DNA of 64,000 bases from positions 12,712,171 to 12,776,170 of the forward strand of contig CM060194.1 of assembly GCA_030549335.1 (NCBI GenBank). Reading direction: 5' to 3'. Below, one piece after another: positions 12,676 to 25,212 of this stretch; position 1 is the stretch's first letter, and every line of letters begins with the position of its first letter. A model generated the notes under the pieces. That model was not told the DNA's origin. It did not search any database and worked only from the letters and a program-made list of their open reading frames with translations. Origin of the DNA: Pontederia crassipes. Taxonomy: Eukaryota; Streptophyta; Magnoliopsida; Commelinales; Pontederiaceae. Both the position numbers and the translations under genes were made by a program.

Positions 12676-13139
12676 TGAACACGCATGGCCACATTTTTGG
12701 TTGCTTAATTTGAATGGGATACTATTTTAATTCAAAATATATTTTATTACTAATTGGTCCATGGTTTCGTATTACCTCTCAACCGTTTCTTACGCCCACG
12801 CCATATACTTTATTCCATTTGTTCTTCGTTAGAACTAATAAAAAAATGCGGATAAGAATAAGATCCCAATTATGAACTTTGATGGTTCTCACTTGTGATC
12901 ATAATTAAGAAGAAGCCGTCAACATGTCATGGTCATATATATTACCCATATTATGTCTCTGTGGCTTAAATGATTAACTCCTCCAACTTCATTGCAAACT
13001 AACATAACTTATAATTAGAAGGCAAAGTTAAGTTTCATGATCATTTCCAACTTCCAATTCCTTTTTGCTCTCTCTCTCTATCTATCTATTTTCAAATGGT
13101 GACTTGTGCATCTCACGGGACTAATCAAATAATAATAAT
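12676..13139. other. Intergenic spacer
   Basis: No gene seen. It ends in an AAT trinucleotide run at about 13127-13149 that abuts the second segmental copy. A CTAT tetranucleotide run lies at about 13074-13090. Confidence 0.5.
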
Positions 13140-14010
13140 AATAATAATAAAAGCATCCATTAACTCTCTCATCTCAAGACTCTGTCCCAATTAAGTTTCT
13201 TTTTTTTTCCCTTCTTGCAGAGATTATGACATTGATATACATTTCTTGGAGAAGAGTTCCACGATAGAGGAAGACTTTATCAGCTTATAAGCAATTTATA
13301 AGTCAATTTTTTAAAAATTCTCAATATTTGGTAACATTATAATTTGATTGATAAGGAAACATAAAATTTATTTATAAATTAAAAAAATAAATAGATCCTT
13401 CAGATGGTTCCAAGTCCCAATTAAGTGTCTTTTTTTTTTCTTCTTGCAGAGTTTATGACATTGATATACATTTCTTGCAGAAGAATTCCACGATAGAGGA
13501 AGACTTCCAATCCAGTTCTACCTCAATATTCAGTGGCCATTATGTTATCCGTGGGGCGTTCCAAAAAAGTTGTAATTTTATATGATTGTGATTCTACGAG
13601 ATTCTATTCTCCTTTCTTGGAATATTGTGATGGTAAACTTCCTTTGATAAGTGTGAATAAATTTTACTACGAATAATAGAAAGTACATTATGATAAAAGG
13701 TTCATACTATAGGATCCGTACTACCACGAGAATTAGTGAGGAACTACTGAATTGCCTATAATGATTCAAATCCTCTGTCACATATCCTTGTTTTCTTTTT
13801 TTTTCTTTTTTTTCATTCACAATTTTGAGTACATAATGCATAATTCAAGGCATATCAACGTACTTTAATATTTCCGAGTGACGAAGCATTATATATGTAT
13901 AATATCATTGTCAGTTTAAAAATTATTATCATTTTTTCATGTGAATTATGACTATTTTTATCCTTACTTAATAAAAATAATAATACTCTTCAAGTTACAG
14001 TATTGTCATC

Positions 14011-14044
<34 letters not shown>

Positions 14045-14850
14045 TCCTAATTAGTTAAAAATGATATAAAAGAAACCAAGTAGCATTTTACGGGAGTTAT
14101 GCGTGCTCAGCGCATTATACAATAAATTAATTAATGAACTTATTGTAATTTATGGTTATTTTTATCCTGATTTTTTTGCGTGTATGATACTTTCAATTTG
14201 TGTGGATCCCTTGGCCCCTTGGAGAACAACATGAACAAAAGGACAATTGCAATTAATTATATATGTTTGGGTCACCCACTTTTGTTGGTGACTACTGTTA
14301 TTTTGACTTTAAGTGAAGAATCAATTACATCATTTTAGAAATTTCAATTATTTTGACTTCAAGAAAAAAATCTGTATATTTGGTGATTTTATTTTATTTT
14401 ATTCGAAGTAAAAATGGCAGATCACGATTCGAATTCGATACGATGATACCAGTAATCCAAGTGTACTTAATGTATCGATTTGTCTTATGAGATAAATGGT
14501 AAATCTGATCATTATTACAATTATCAGATAATTATCCTCATATAATAATTATGATTTTTCATCCAATTCATTAATTTAAAATTCGTAAATTTTAGGTTTA
14601 TAAATCTTTTAGACTTTATGTAATCAAATTAATTCATTGATCATATGTATACGTTGTAAGGTAAGCAAAAAAAAATATTACAATGCATATGATTTTATAT
14701 GAAATATTTTCATTATTTCTTAATTATTCATTTGAGCTTTTATTTTCCTCGTGATTCCACAAATTGATATCGTAAATACAGAAATGAGCCTTGCCCATTA
14801 AAGTGATTTTTCTTTTCTTTTCTTTTTGTTTCCTTGACCTATTACAATAC
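13140..14850. repeat. Segmental duplicate, copy 2
   Basis: Counterpart of 6480-7650. Block B is about 13157-13320, B' about 13400-13530, A about 14230-14320 and C about 14461-14850. Between B' and A lies about 700 bp without match in copy 1. This includes 'attatgttatccgtggggcg' near 13540 and a TA dinucleotide run at about 14020-14043. Blocks agree closely with scattered substitutions and small indels. No protein-coding frame is preserved across the blocks in either copy. Confidence 0.75.
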
Positions 14851-15179
14851 AAGACTTTTGCAAATTTTTTTTACAATTAAATTCATTGGAAATCCCACGA
14901 TATCTATCGGAAACTCCAATCTTTTATGAATTTTTCGAGGGAACTACGTCATTGGAAAATCAAAATAAAATTTAAATATATATAAAATTTTTCAGTCGGA
15001 AGTAACGGTCTGTCAGAAATGTTTCATTTCTTAAAAAAATCAAAATAAAATCATAATTTAATCTTCTTTACATATTATGAAATTATCAAAAAATAATTAT
15101 TAAAAGAACTTTTAATCATATTTTTAAATAATAAAATTTTAAAAAATAATTAATAAATTGTATTTTATGGTATTTGCTA
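14851..15179. other. Intergenic, possibly decayed CACTA end
   Basis: Contains phrases such as 'ggaaatcccacgatatctat', 'cggaaactcc' and 'gtcggaagtaacggtctgtc', reminiscent of CACTA subterminal words. No intact CACTA terminus is present. Confidence 0.25.
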
Positions 15180-15640
15180 GATCGGACATTCTACGAGTTT
15201 AATGGATTTATTGCAAATCACGGTCGTAATCATTGGGTTGTAATGAAGTGAATAATGAGATACTTGAGAGGCACCTTCAATAAGGTTTTCTAATATGGTG
15301 AGATAAGTTTAGGTTTGCTTTAGAAATGGCTATACAAATTTTGCCCGTGACTTGACCAAATACAAAACTACGATAAGTTAGTGATGCAAATTCAAGCTGT
15401 AGTTAATTGTTTCTATTTCAATAATAAAAGTGGTATACATGACAACTACTAAAGTTTGTGAAGAAATCAACTATATGATTGGATAAATTATTTTGAGAAC
15501 CAAAGTTGAAGATGAAGAAAATATGCATATACTGTGATAGGTTGCATTGCATTTTGCATATAATTTCTTTTTTGCCCTCAAGCTAAACACATTGATATCT
15601 ACTATTACTATGTACACGTATCCTCCCCCAATTTTAAATT
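15180..15640 (+). pseudogene. Ty1-copia reverse transcriptase/RNase H remnant
   Basis: The plus strand reads EFNGFIANHGRNHWVVMK, then a stop, then IMRYLRGTFNKVF. This matches the conserved Copia pol stretch 'RFMANPGKEHW-AVKWILRYLKGT' between reverse transcriptase and RNase H. Near 15585-15605 a frame reads AKHIDIYYYYV, matching the 'TKHIDV-YH-VR' motif near the C-terminus of Copia RNase H. Several stops and frame changes lie between, so it is dead. No LTRs could be paired with it. It shows that an old Copia insertion once occupied this area. Confidence 0.6.
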
Positions 15641-17465
15641 AATATCTCAATAATTTTTCGATTTTATTTTGTAACTAAACTTTAGATCAATATTTTTATA
15701 TTATTTCTTATTACGTCACATCAATAATATAATTGAAAATTTGACTATTATCGATCATAAGAACGATTCGTGTAAGAAAAATAAAATTAAAAAATTATCT
15801 ACTTACAAAATAAAGTTAAGAGACTATTGAGATATTAATATAAAGTTTGGGAATAATATTAAAGAATGTAATTTATTTGTGGATAAGAATGAGATTCAAT
15901 TAAAGAATACTAAAGAAGCTAGTCCCTCGGTAGAAGATTGATTGTTCAATGATTTTTCTTGTACTATACATCAAATATGTGGTAAGTAATTTAATGATAA
16001 AATTTTTTTACGGTGTTTAGTTATTGCATAATGATTTCAAGGGAAATTTTATTTGAAATTAAGTTTTTTATTGTAACTCAATTTTTTAGATCTATATTTT
16101 AAAGTTAAGCCTAATAAGGGCTAAATTTGTAAAGAACCAAGAGTTCGTCACGAGGAAAGGGAGAATAATTAAGAGAAAAAAATAAAAAGGAAAAAGGAGA
16201 CTTTGATTTTTTTTTAAAAAAATTATATTATCATTTCTCTCTTATATCTTCCCTTTCTGTTTTTTATTATCTTAAATTAATAATATAATTTTGTGAAAAA
16301 TTTATTTCCGGATGTAATTTGGCGTGCTGAACTAGGTAAATATTTTTTTCTACACCATTTTCCTTTTAAGTTGTATATTACTTGGTTTATTTAAAAAAAA
16401 AATTGGGACCAGCCAACTCCTCTTTTATTCCCTTTTTTATGACGTCTTCTTTTATTTTTCTTTTCCCATTTTTTCTATTTTTTAATGTTAACATAGTTAT
16501 ATTTTATATTAATTAATATATTTCTCTAACGTTAATTTATAGTAACAGTTTTTAACTCTCAGCTAATTTAAAATGTGATGTAATATGCTATGACACTATG
16601 TTATATTTTTACATTGAAATTATTAATTAACAAATGTGACAACATAAAACCTCCTATCATTACAACTTAATAACAAAACTTATAACTATTATAAAAAAAA
16701 GCTATAGTATTCGGAGCCAAAATACTATCTCAATGATTAAAAAAATAAAAAATGGGTGTGGATAATGATAATTGTGGATAAGTTGGGATGCGTCGGCTTG
16801 TAGAAGTTAAAAAAGAAAGAAAGAAATAAAGTGTTTAAAAAAAGAGGGTGAGAGAGATCGCACAAACACATAAGGACATACAAGATTTATGAGGTTTATC
16901 TTAAATCAGATTACATTCTCGAATGACGGCGATTCTATTATTATAATGATACAAAATAAGTTAGATGTTATGAACTTTATATAGGAACTGCAATACAAAA
17001 TAGGAATAAAAAATCTTAAAATCGTGTACATTTCGAAGGTTCCGCCACCGAATCCTCACAGGTCGTGGATCCCCTTGAAATCCCTCTCAGCGAGACCCCG
17101 TAACGAGACCCCGTAAGGAACGAACGATGAAAGACTCGCAATGGACGGGCGGCCGTTCCATTATTAAAGTGTCTGACTATATAAAGGCTCATCTAGAATT
17201 ATAATTAGGTTCATATACAAAAGCATTATCAAAATAAAGAAAGAAAGAAAAGATGTAAACAACTTGCAAGGTGATGTGAAATAATTTGAATGCTTTTTGT
17301 TTTTATACATACGATGATGAAGGAATTAATTAAAGATTTCTTTTTTAGCTGCACTTGAAATAATCTAATTTAAAGAGTGATATATTCTTTATTTTACTTA
17401 TTAAAATTTAGCGTCATTCCCTGCGATATTAAAACATATTAATGATTCATAATTAGGTTATTAAG
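15641..17465. other. AT-rich intergenic with LTR-like patch
   Basis: No gene. About 16850-17160 is less AT-rich and reads 'gagagagatcgcacaaacac', 'gatttatgaggttt' and later a tandem 'cgagaccccgtaa' pair (about 17091-17116). This resembles the LTR end of plant Copia elements, but partner and limits are not visible. Confidence 0.35.
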
Positions 17466-19190
17466 TGTTGGAAAATGCTCATCATTGGACATTGGTGGGC
17501 TGCCCCCTTGCGCAAGATCGCAAACGCATACGATGAACGCATGATGGATGCAAAATATAACATATAATTAGTCATGCATTTAATCATATTTCGATTTATT
17601 TTCATATAGCATGTATCATTTTATGGTCTTATTTACATTAATTTTATAAAAATAGAAATCTATCCAAATTCTATATTTTATTACAGAAAAAGCAATCGAA
17701 TTATGAAGCCACAAAAATAAACGACGCTCAAATCGGAGTTCAAACAAAATCAGAAAATGAAAATTAGTAGAGGCTGTCAAGACTGAAATGAATATAACGG
17801 GCTGTGATATGCTTGTAACGGCCCATTAAATACTCAGTGTCGCTCAAAAAGATTGTCCGAATTACGGACCATGAAATCTAAGTTACAGGGCATTAAAATC
17901 ACACTTTTACTTCGATTTAGACATTGTGAGGGTCATGAAATCAGTGTTACGGATCGTGAAGAGCACTGTTATGACCGTTACAGAGCTGCTATGGGCCGTT
18001 ACGAATGCTGTTTTCGAGATTTCTTTGATTTTTTTATGAATTTTAAGTCCAGATTGAGACCAAACTTTATTCTAAGCCTCAAGGATGATTAGAAAATATA
18101 TTTACTCAAATTTAAAAGAGTTTTGAATGGTTTTAAAGACCTATCAAAATATATTCCGAATTTACTTGACGTGAAAAGACTTCAAATCAAATCGAAACTT
18201 TACGAAAACTCTTGGGACACCTAAAGACTATAAATAGATGTTCTAGGAGATAAAAAATAGATCCTTGTGGTGCTTGGAGGTACTTGAGACCTGAGAGTCG
18301 TGCTACATTGCAGAAGAAGAATTTCAAAATTTTCGATATTTGTTCGAGAGAAACTGCAGAGTAACTCAGCATGTAGTAATTCAGATATCATCGAAGGCGA
18401 AGAATTCTATCTTCTACCTACTGTTTGGATGCTCTTTACTCATATTTTATATGTCTAATTAATTCTATAATCGAGATTTTTACTTTATCGAGAAAACTGT
18501 ATGAACTCGATAGTTAGATTTGAATTAATGAAGTTATTTCAGTTTCTTTTGATTTATGATTATTGTGTTTAATGCTTTTTACTAAGATTTATTATATTCT
18601 GAAATAACATTGCAAACTAGATCTGCGGTGGTTAGTTTTAAGATTTAATAATTTTGAGAGTTGAAGCAATCATAATACGAAATTAGTAACTCATCATTTG
18701 TGCTAAATTTTGTACAGTCTATCAGTTTTTATCCAGTGAGGATACTGTTGTTTAAGAATTACAACTTAAATACATCTTAATATCTTTCTTAACTGATTAT
18801 TAACTCGGCGTTTGTGATTTTAAGTTTTGCAAGACTTAAGATGGTTTGATTTACTCGGCGTAGAGGTCAATAATTTAAGTAATTCTAATCCGTCTTAAGA
18901 ACTGAATCTATTCATCATTGTTATAATTCAATCTTCATAGTTGTTCATATCAGTTAACCATCCATAATCCTTAGGTTCAACACCATTTTATTTTATTTTC
19001 TATTATTCAATTTTCTGCACATTTATTTTCTGTTTTATATCACAACACATTTTTCTTCTCTTAGTAGATTATTAGAATAGATTATATTTAACTAGTTCCT
19101 CGTGGGTTTGACACCGTATACTCTACTTTATTACTTGATATGACTAGTGCGGCTAGCAATTTTCTTGTTACAAAATTAATGCATCAACGC
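17466..19190. mobile_element. Probable degenerate Ty3-gypsy LTR
   Basis: From 17790 to 18020 there is a cluster of short near-palindromic phrases built on ttacgg-ccgt ('ttgtaacggcccat', 'attacggaccatga', 'gttacggatcgtga', 'tatgaccgttac', 'atgggccgttacg'), a habit of long Gypsy LTRs. From about 19090 to 19180 the text 'ttcctcgtgggtttgacacc', 'gactagtgcggctagcaat' and 'ttcttgttacaaaatt' resembles the LTR-to-primer-binding-site end of Tat/Athila-type Gypsy elements. The start (TGTTGG at 17466) is only a guess, and I found no matching target duplication. The open frame at 17853-18092 lies in the palindrome cluster and is not a gene. Confidence 0.4.
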
Positions 19191-19469
19191 ACGTGATGTG
19201 TTCCGTTTGCCCACTCATTGATGTCTCCCTCGCCTATGAAAGGGAATCAATATAAAGATTCAGGACATTTTTTTATATGTTCATTCAAAGATATTTGTCC
19301 TTCGAATTGTTGATTCATCGCCAGAGAATAGGAGATGTTGTGCGAGTATCTACATGATACGCCTCGACGACCAATGGTTAACGATAGCTCTGATGGTTAA
19401 ATAATTGAAAATTTAGATTGTTCATTGCTTTTGCTAATTCGAATTGAAGGATGATATCAAATCGGTCTA

Positions 19470-19580
19470 TTTTCGGCTTTCTTCTCCGAGAAAAGAAATT
19501 CACGACCCGTGGGACCTCTACCTCCACGCGGCATTGCTCCGTCAGGCTTTCACACATGCTCCACCGCTTGTGCGGGCCCC
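19470..19580 (-). pseudogene. Plastid 16S rRNA shards (nuclear plastid DNA)
   Basis: On the minus strand two pieces of plastid 16S rRNA are joined. About 19479-19547 corresponds to the zone around 'CCTGACGGAGCAATGCCGCG' and 'CGGGTCGTGAA', in the 5' third of the molecule. About 19548-19578 corresponds to 'GCCCGCACAAGCGGTGGAGC', in the 3' third. The order is not what a simple internal deletion would give, so the pieces were rearranged before or after transfer to the nucleus. It cannot be a working rRNA. I recognised it from the conserved 16S sequence. Confidence 0.75.
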
Positions 19581-19689
19581 GTCTCTTTAGAAAGAAGATC
19601 TTTTTTTGTCTCATGGTAGCCTGCTCCAGCCCCCTTCCCTTTGGTGTCATTGACATAAGAGATGTCATTTATAATCTATTTGTTTCTAT

Positions 19690-19745
19690 ATATGGATCCT
19701 TTTTTAGGTTCACTAGGATTCTTAGTGGTTGGAACTTCCATAATA
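19690..19745 (+). pseudogene. ycf4: Plastid ycf4 fragment
   Basis: Bases in this range read FLGSLGFLVVGTSI, matching FLGSLGFLLVGTS in the first membrane segment of Ycf4, the plastid photosystem I assembly factor. Homology ends abruptly and the following codons do not continue ycf4. Together with the adjacent 16S shards this suggests a mosaic nuclear insertion of plastid DNA. Neighbouring sequence to about 20170 may also be organellar (for example 'cctaaggtttgattcctgat'), but I could not name its genes. Confidence 0.5.
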
Positions 19746-20925
19746 CGAAATGGATTCCTATTTGAAAAGTGCATAATCGCATGGATAAGCTCATACCAAC
19801 TCGTCAATTTTTTATCCAATTCGGGATTGGCGACTTACCCATTTAGTGACTTTGGCACGGGATTCAGCCAATTGTCTCGATCATGGAAGATCATGAATTG
19901 ATCAGAAGATCCTTTCAATTGGCTAGAAAGAATTGAATAAAAGGGCCCATTCAGCCTGAATTCCTTTGATTTCTCACGGTCATAATAAAGTGTCAAATAA
20001 AAGCGAATGGAAATAAATATTTCCTTTGAAAGTGTTTTTCCTAAGGTTTGATTCCTGATTCCGAAATATAAATGAGTTCGTCAAGTGTTCATGAAAAAAC
20101 TTCTCGCAATCGGAGGCATAATTTGTATATGTTATAAATCCAACGTTAACTCGTAATGATAACCGTACCATATCATCTTTTTAAACTTACTAAGTTCAAT
20201 TCAACAATTAATTGGAAGTATTAAACTATATTACAATATCAAGACGTCCACGCACTTTTGTGCATGGCCACAATGATAAACGATGCAATAAAATATCTAC
20301 GATATTTCTCCATCATTAATTTTCAAGAATAAAAAGTAATTTAATAAAAATAAGCTTGATTTTAAATAACCATTGCTTTCTAAAGCATAATAGATATTTT
20401 AAAAATAAAATTAGCCAACTCTAAATAAAAATAAAAAAATAAGGCAAAATAATATTATAAAGTACAAGAATTTTGTTTTTGAAAAGGAAAAATGTTGAAT
20501 GAGATATCATACGAAAAAAGAATTAAAATATACTAATAGAACATATTTAAAGTATATAATCTTACATCACTAGTATTATATCAATAATAAACATATGTAT
20601 ATTAGTGGATGTGATTTTGAATAAACATTCATTTTTGAAACATAATAAATAATATTTTCATATTAATTATCACTATTTCTGATTTATTTTTATTTATATA
20701 TTATATTGTGTTTATGATATTTATATTCATAGTTACTATATAAAATATTATTTTTTAAAAAATTGATTAAATTCGATTGATTGAATCATGACCGGTATAT
20801 TAAGATGATTGATATTGTATGTTAGGTTTTGATTACTTCTTGTTCAATAAGCACTTATAAATGAAAAAAAATGAAAATAGAGATTGTTTAAATTATTAAA
20901 AAAACAATTACGAGACAAGGCTCTG
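19746..20925. other. Possible further organellar DNA, then AT-rich spacer
   Basis: 19746-20170 has balanced base composition unlike its surroundings and may continue the plastid insertion, but I cannot assign genes. 20171-20925 is AT-rich without gene or repeat ends that I can support. Confidence 0.35.
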
Positions 20926-21550
20926 TGTGGCATTATTAGCAGTTTGACAAGCAGATAGCAGATTAACTAGAAGATAACGGGTAGCGGATGATGATTAGCA
21001 ATTAAAGTTGTAATAAATAAGTGTTTGGTAAATTTAGCGGTAGAATTAGCTGATGAATATAAAATGACATAATCAGACATATGATAAATTATTTAATAAG
21101 CACTATACAAATTATATTATAATACAAATAAATTAAATTTTTATATCTTAATTAAATAAAATAAAATTTTACAACTAATTTTTTTGTTAAAATATATAGA
21201 AATTTGTATTGACAATAATTTTTATATAGTGCACCCATGATATAAAAGTATTAATTGTCAAAATATTTTTTATTCATTGTTAACATATAAATAATTTGGA
21301 ATTAATTAAGCATGAATATAAAAAGAAATATGGTTAAATGATTATAAAATAAAAAATGAGAAAATAATAAGATAAGTTAGAAAAAAAATAATATATTTAA
21401 ATAGGGGTAAAATTGAAAAAAATTATAAAACACTAACTGTTATTTATTTTTATTATTTACTAAATAAAAAAATTAGCATTTGAATCGTTAAACACTATTT
21501 GAAATGTTAATTTTGTTGTTACAAGAGCTCTAACCGGAAGCAAAACAAAC
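20926..21550. mobile_element. MITE-like element
   Basis: The left part reads 'ctctgtgtggcattattagc' and has repeated 'agcagatagcagatt' and 'gtttggtaaatttagcggta' words. The right part reads 'aacactatttgaaatgttaa', 'caagagctctaaccggaagc' and 'aaaacaaaccaag'. This layout is typical of plant 'tttggcaattagctNttagc ... gctccaaacNgaagcaaaac' MITEs. Ends are diverged and I could not fix a target duplication. The core is AT-rich and non-coding. Confidence 0.45.
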
Positions 21551-21744
21551 CAAGAAGTTTAATTAATTAACAAATTACATTTAATATAAAACAGAAATCT
21601 GGGATCAAAGCTCGAGGTAGTTCGAGTTGTTATCTTTCTGTTGGCAGGAAAAATAACATATGTTAGAGCTAAATATTAAAATAATCATACAACTATACAG
21701 GAAAATAAAATAAAATATCTATATGTATATAAAAGCAGAGGTAG

Positions 21745-21975
21745 AAAGTGACACGTGTTGATCTCTCATAAATTTAATATATAAAGTGATAATATTATAA
21801 TTATATAATCATGGATACTCAAACGTTAGTTATTAAAAAAATATCTACTAACATATATATATATATATATATTGAAAGTACTATGTGTCAAGCTCTCATA
21901 AATTGAATGTATAAAAGAATATATTTTTTAATTATATAATCATGAAAACTCAAATGTTAGTTATTAAAATATATA
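21745..21975 (+). repeat. Duplicated 5' subterminal block of the Helitron
   Basis: About 21745-21840 and about 21872-21970 share gtgac/gtcaagctctcataaatt, 'aattatataatcatg-a-act' and 'caaa-gttagttattaaaa'. They are separated by a short (TA)n run. The element therefore seems to have grown by duplication of its 5' end. Confidence 0.7.
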
Positions 21976-22016
21976 TAATTCTATTTATTTTTATTTTAAA
22001 ATTATATATTTGTAAC

Positions 22017-22553
22017 TATAAATAGATGGACTTTCAGTTTCATTTGCATATTTGATGCCTTCTCTTGAAGAAAAAAATTCGTGCGGACCTACAAATATAG
22101 GTTTGTGCATGATAAAAAAATATTTATATATAATTTTCTCCCTTATAATAAAAATATTAAATGTTATATGGAGCTTTTAATTTATATTTGTATACTCGAC
22201 GCCTTCTTTGAAGGCAAAGTATGTGAGGATCCACAAATATAAGTTTGTACACAATAAAAAAATACTCTTATATAATTTTTCTTTGTCTAATAAAAATTAA
22301 ATATTATAATTTTTATAAAAGAAAAGACTAATTTTATAAAGTACGAGTAACGTATATGCATTTCATACTCTAATGATGATATCTATTGATAATTAATATA
22401 AGTATCATCAAAGTTTTCAATATATAGAATACAGATAAGTAGCTATGTATGCAGATATATATATCTACATCTTATATATACAAATAAAGATAAGCATATA
22501 TGTATCTACATTCTATACATCTCCTTATGTGTATATGCGTGTTTGTGTGTGTG

Positions 22554-22611
<58 letters not shown>

Positions 22612-23985
22612 GATTTTTTCTATAGCCAATGATATATGAAATAAATCATATATTTTTGTATTAACAATATTTATTCTCATATATTATTTATACTAATAAT
22701 TATGAATTGTATATATTATTTTTTTTATTGTTATCAGGTTGTTGTGCTATGAAGGCGATAGAAGATTTACATATATATCGGATAGTTTGTTATAAACCAA
22801 TATAGGATGCATAATTAGGTAATAATAAAATAATCAACTATACTTAATCATTTTATTAGTCTAATTAATATGTGAAATAATTCATATATTTTTGTGTTTA
22901 TAATATTTATAATCCTATATTATTTCTATTAATAATTTTTAGTCATATATAGTTATTTTTTATTGTTATGAGGTTGGTGTTCTATAAAGGAGATAGAAGA
23001 TTTATGTACATTAATTATTTTAGAATATCAAACAATTAAGATTTGTGATCATTTTGTTATTACTAAATAATTTGTTATAAACTAATATAGGATACATAAT
23101 ATGCTAATAATAAAATAATTAGCTAGACTTAATCATTATTTTCATATTATTAATAGTTTTTAAATTTATTATTATATGTATATCCATATGTCATAGTTCA
23201 TTATAAACAAATGCATGATAAGTAGTCAGCTAATAACAAAAAAAAATCAACTAAATTTAATCATTTTGTTGTTGTTATTTTATCAAGATAGAAGATTTAT
23301 GCATATCAATTATTATATAATATCAAACAAAATAATCATTTAATTATTATTGTATAGTTAGTTACAAACCAATATAAGATACTTAATCTCCTATAATAAA
23401 AGTTAGTTATTATTTAAATTATTATTTAATTATATTACTTATGATAAAATTTTATATTGTAAATAAGATATAGTATAATATCTATAAAAGTTTATTATTG
23501 AGTGATTTTTAATTTAATTATTATTTCTTATATATTATTTACATTAACTATAAATATCACGATGTATATGATGCTATGGTGCATATGCAAAAGCAAATTA
23601 TACATTCTATTATGTGTGCATATTTTCTCTCAAGAATAAGAAATATTTTTTTTTATAAATTATATATACAAATTGTGTATTGTACACCATGTACAAATAA
23701 AAAAGGGCTCTCAATTTGTATTTGCATATTGGACTCCACCTTTAAAAACAAAGAGTACGTGCGGACATAGGAATATACACATGTGCATGATAAAAAAATA
23801 TTTTATTATAATATCATCATGATATTCAAAAGTTTATTATGAAATATATATATCTTTATTCATATTTTTAAATTCAATATTTGTAACTATGAATAGATGA
23901 TTCTTTCAAAATAGTAGTATACTTGATGTCATTTATGATATAGAATATCATGTGTAGATCTCTAAGTGTGTGTCTCTATATGCTA
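22017..23985 (+). repeat. Dispersed ~100-bp repeat within the Helitron
   Basis: A word set of the form 'tttgcatatttgatgccttc', 'gaag-aaa----gtgcggacc', 'acaaatataggtttgtgcat' and 'gataaaaaaatattt' occurs near 22020-22130, 22175-22265 and 23705-23805, with a weaker copy near 23897-23985. The copies are diverged but collinear. Confidence 0.65.
22636..23400 (+). repeat. Three tandem ~230-290-bp units within the Helitron
   Basis: Units begin near 22636, 22869 and 23160. Each contains collinear words: 'aaat-attcatatatttttgt', 'attgttat-aggttg-tgt', 'gatagaagattta', 'gttataaac-aatataggat' and 'aataataaaataatca-cta'. The third is shorter and more diverged. No protein is encoded. Confidence 0.7.
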
Positions 23986-25169
23986 ACAAAATATTGTATG
24001 CATATGAAGATATTTAAATAAAAAACTTGCATCTTTGATCTTATAATAATAATTATATTTATTATTAGTAAAAAAATCATAATTATTTTTTATTATTATG
24101 ATAATAATCCTAATGAATTAATATTCATAAAATTATTACTATGATAAACTTAATAATATCAATGAGTATCACATCATTTAGTGCTAAAATCATTTTTTGT
24201 TGGTTATTGAAGTTTACACATTTATATTCATATTTATTTATTTATATAAAAGAAAAAATAGAAGATGCTAAGTATCATTATTTCATTAAGAAGTGTATCG
24301 TTAAAATGATTTTTTAAATGAAAGTTTATAAAGTATGTTAGTTATGCTATAATAATAAATAAAATAATTTATATTCATAAGTAATATATATCAAGATGAT
24401 ATTGATTAATATTGAGTAAATATTTATGTTTCCTATATAATATAATTATAATTTTAAAATTATATTTCCTTTATAATAAAAAATATAGTTATATATTTAT
24501 ATTCACACATATCTATGTATAATAATTATATGATGCCATATATGAAATAAAATTATATTAAATAATTATATTTTCTAAAAAAACTATTATGAACGAGAAT
24601 TGATCATATACAATAAAATTAGTATTTTTTGTATCTATCTATCAAATATGTTTTTTGTCCCACATTCAAAGGTTTTCAAATATAAATGAAAATGGAATCA
24701 TATTCAACTATATAATTTAATCTCACATTTTAAGTTTATAATATGAAATAGATAAGATGGACTATAAAATATGAAGAATTCACAAACTTTATAGCTATCT
24801 TTCCGGATTAAGTCAGGTGGAAGATAAATATAAATAAATTCTAATGTTAAGTTATATAGAAGATAAATATAACAATCATATTTCATATCTATATTATATT
24901 ATAAAGAATAAAATATATTCCTAATTGTTCCATTGAGAGCAACCCAAATGATGAAGAAAAAAATTATGTATTAACAATAATGCACATTATATTTGGCAGG
25001 TGTAAGAGATAAATGCTACCTGGCACACACAAAATAATCTTTTTTAATTTAATTTTAAATAATATATTATGTATATCTATAATGACAGCATGAATAAACT
25101 AAATATTATTTATATAATATATCATATATTATTTAGTTCCTCGTGTAAATATTATCAAACACTAAGAGG

Positions 25170-25212
<43 letters not shown>

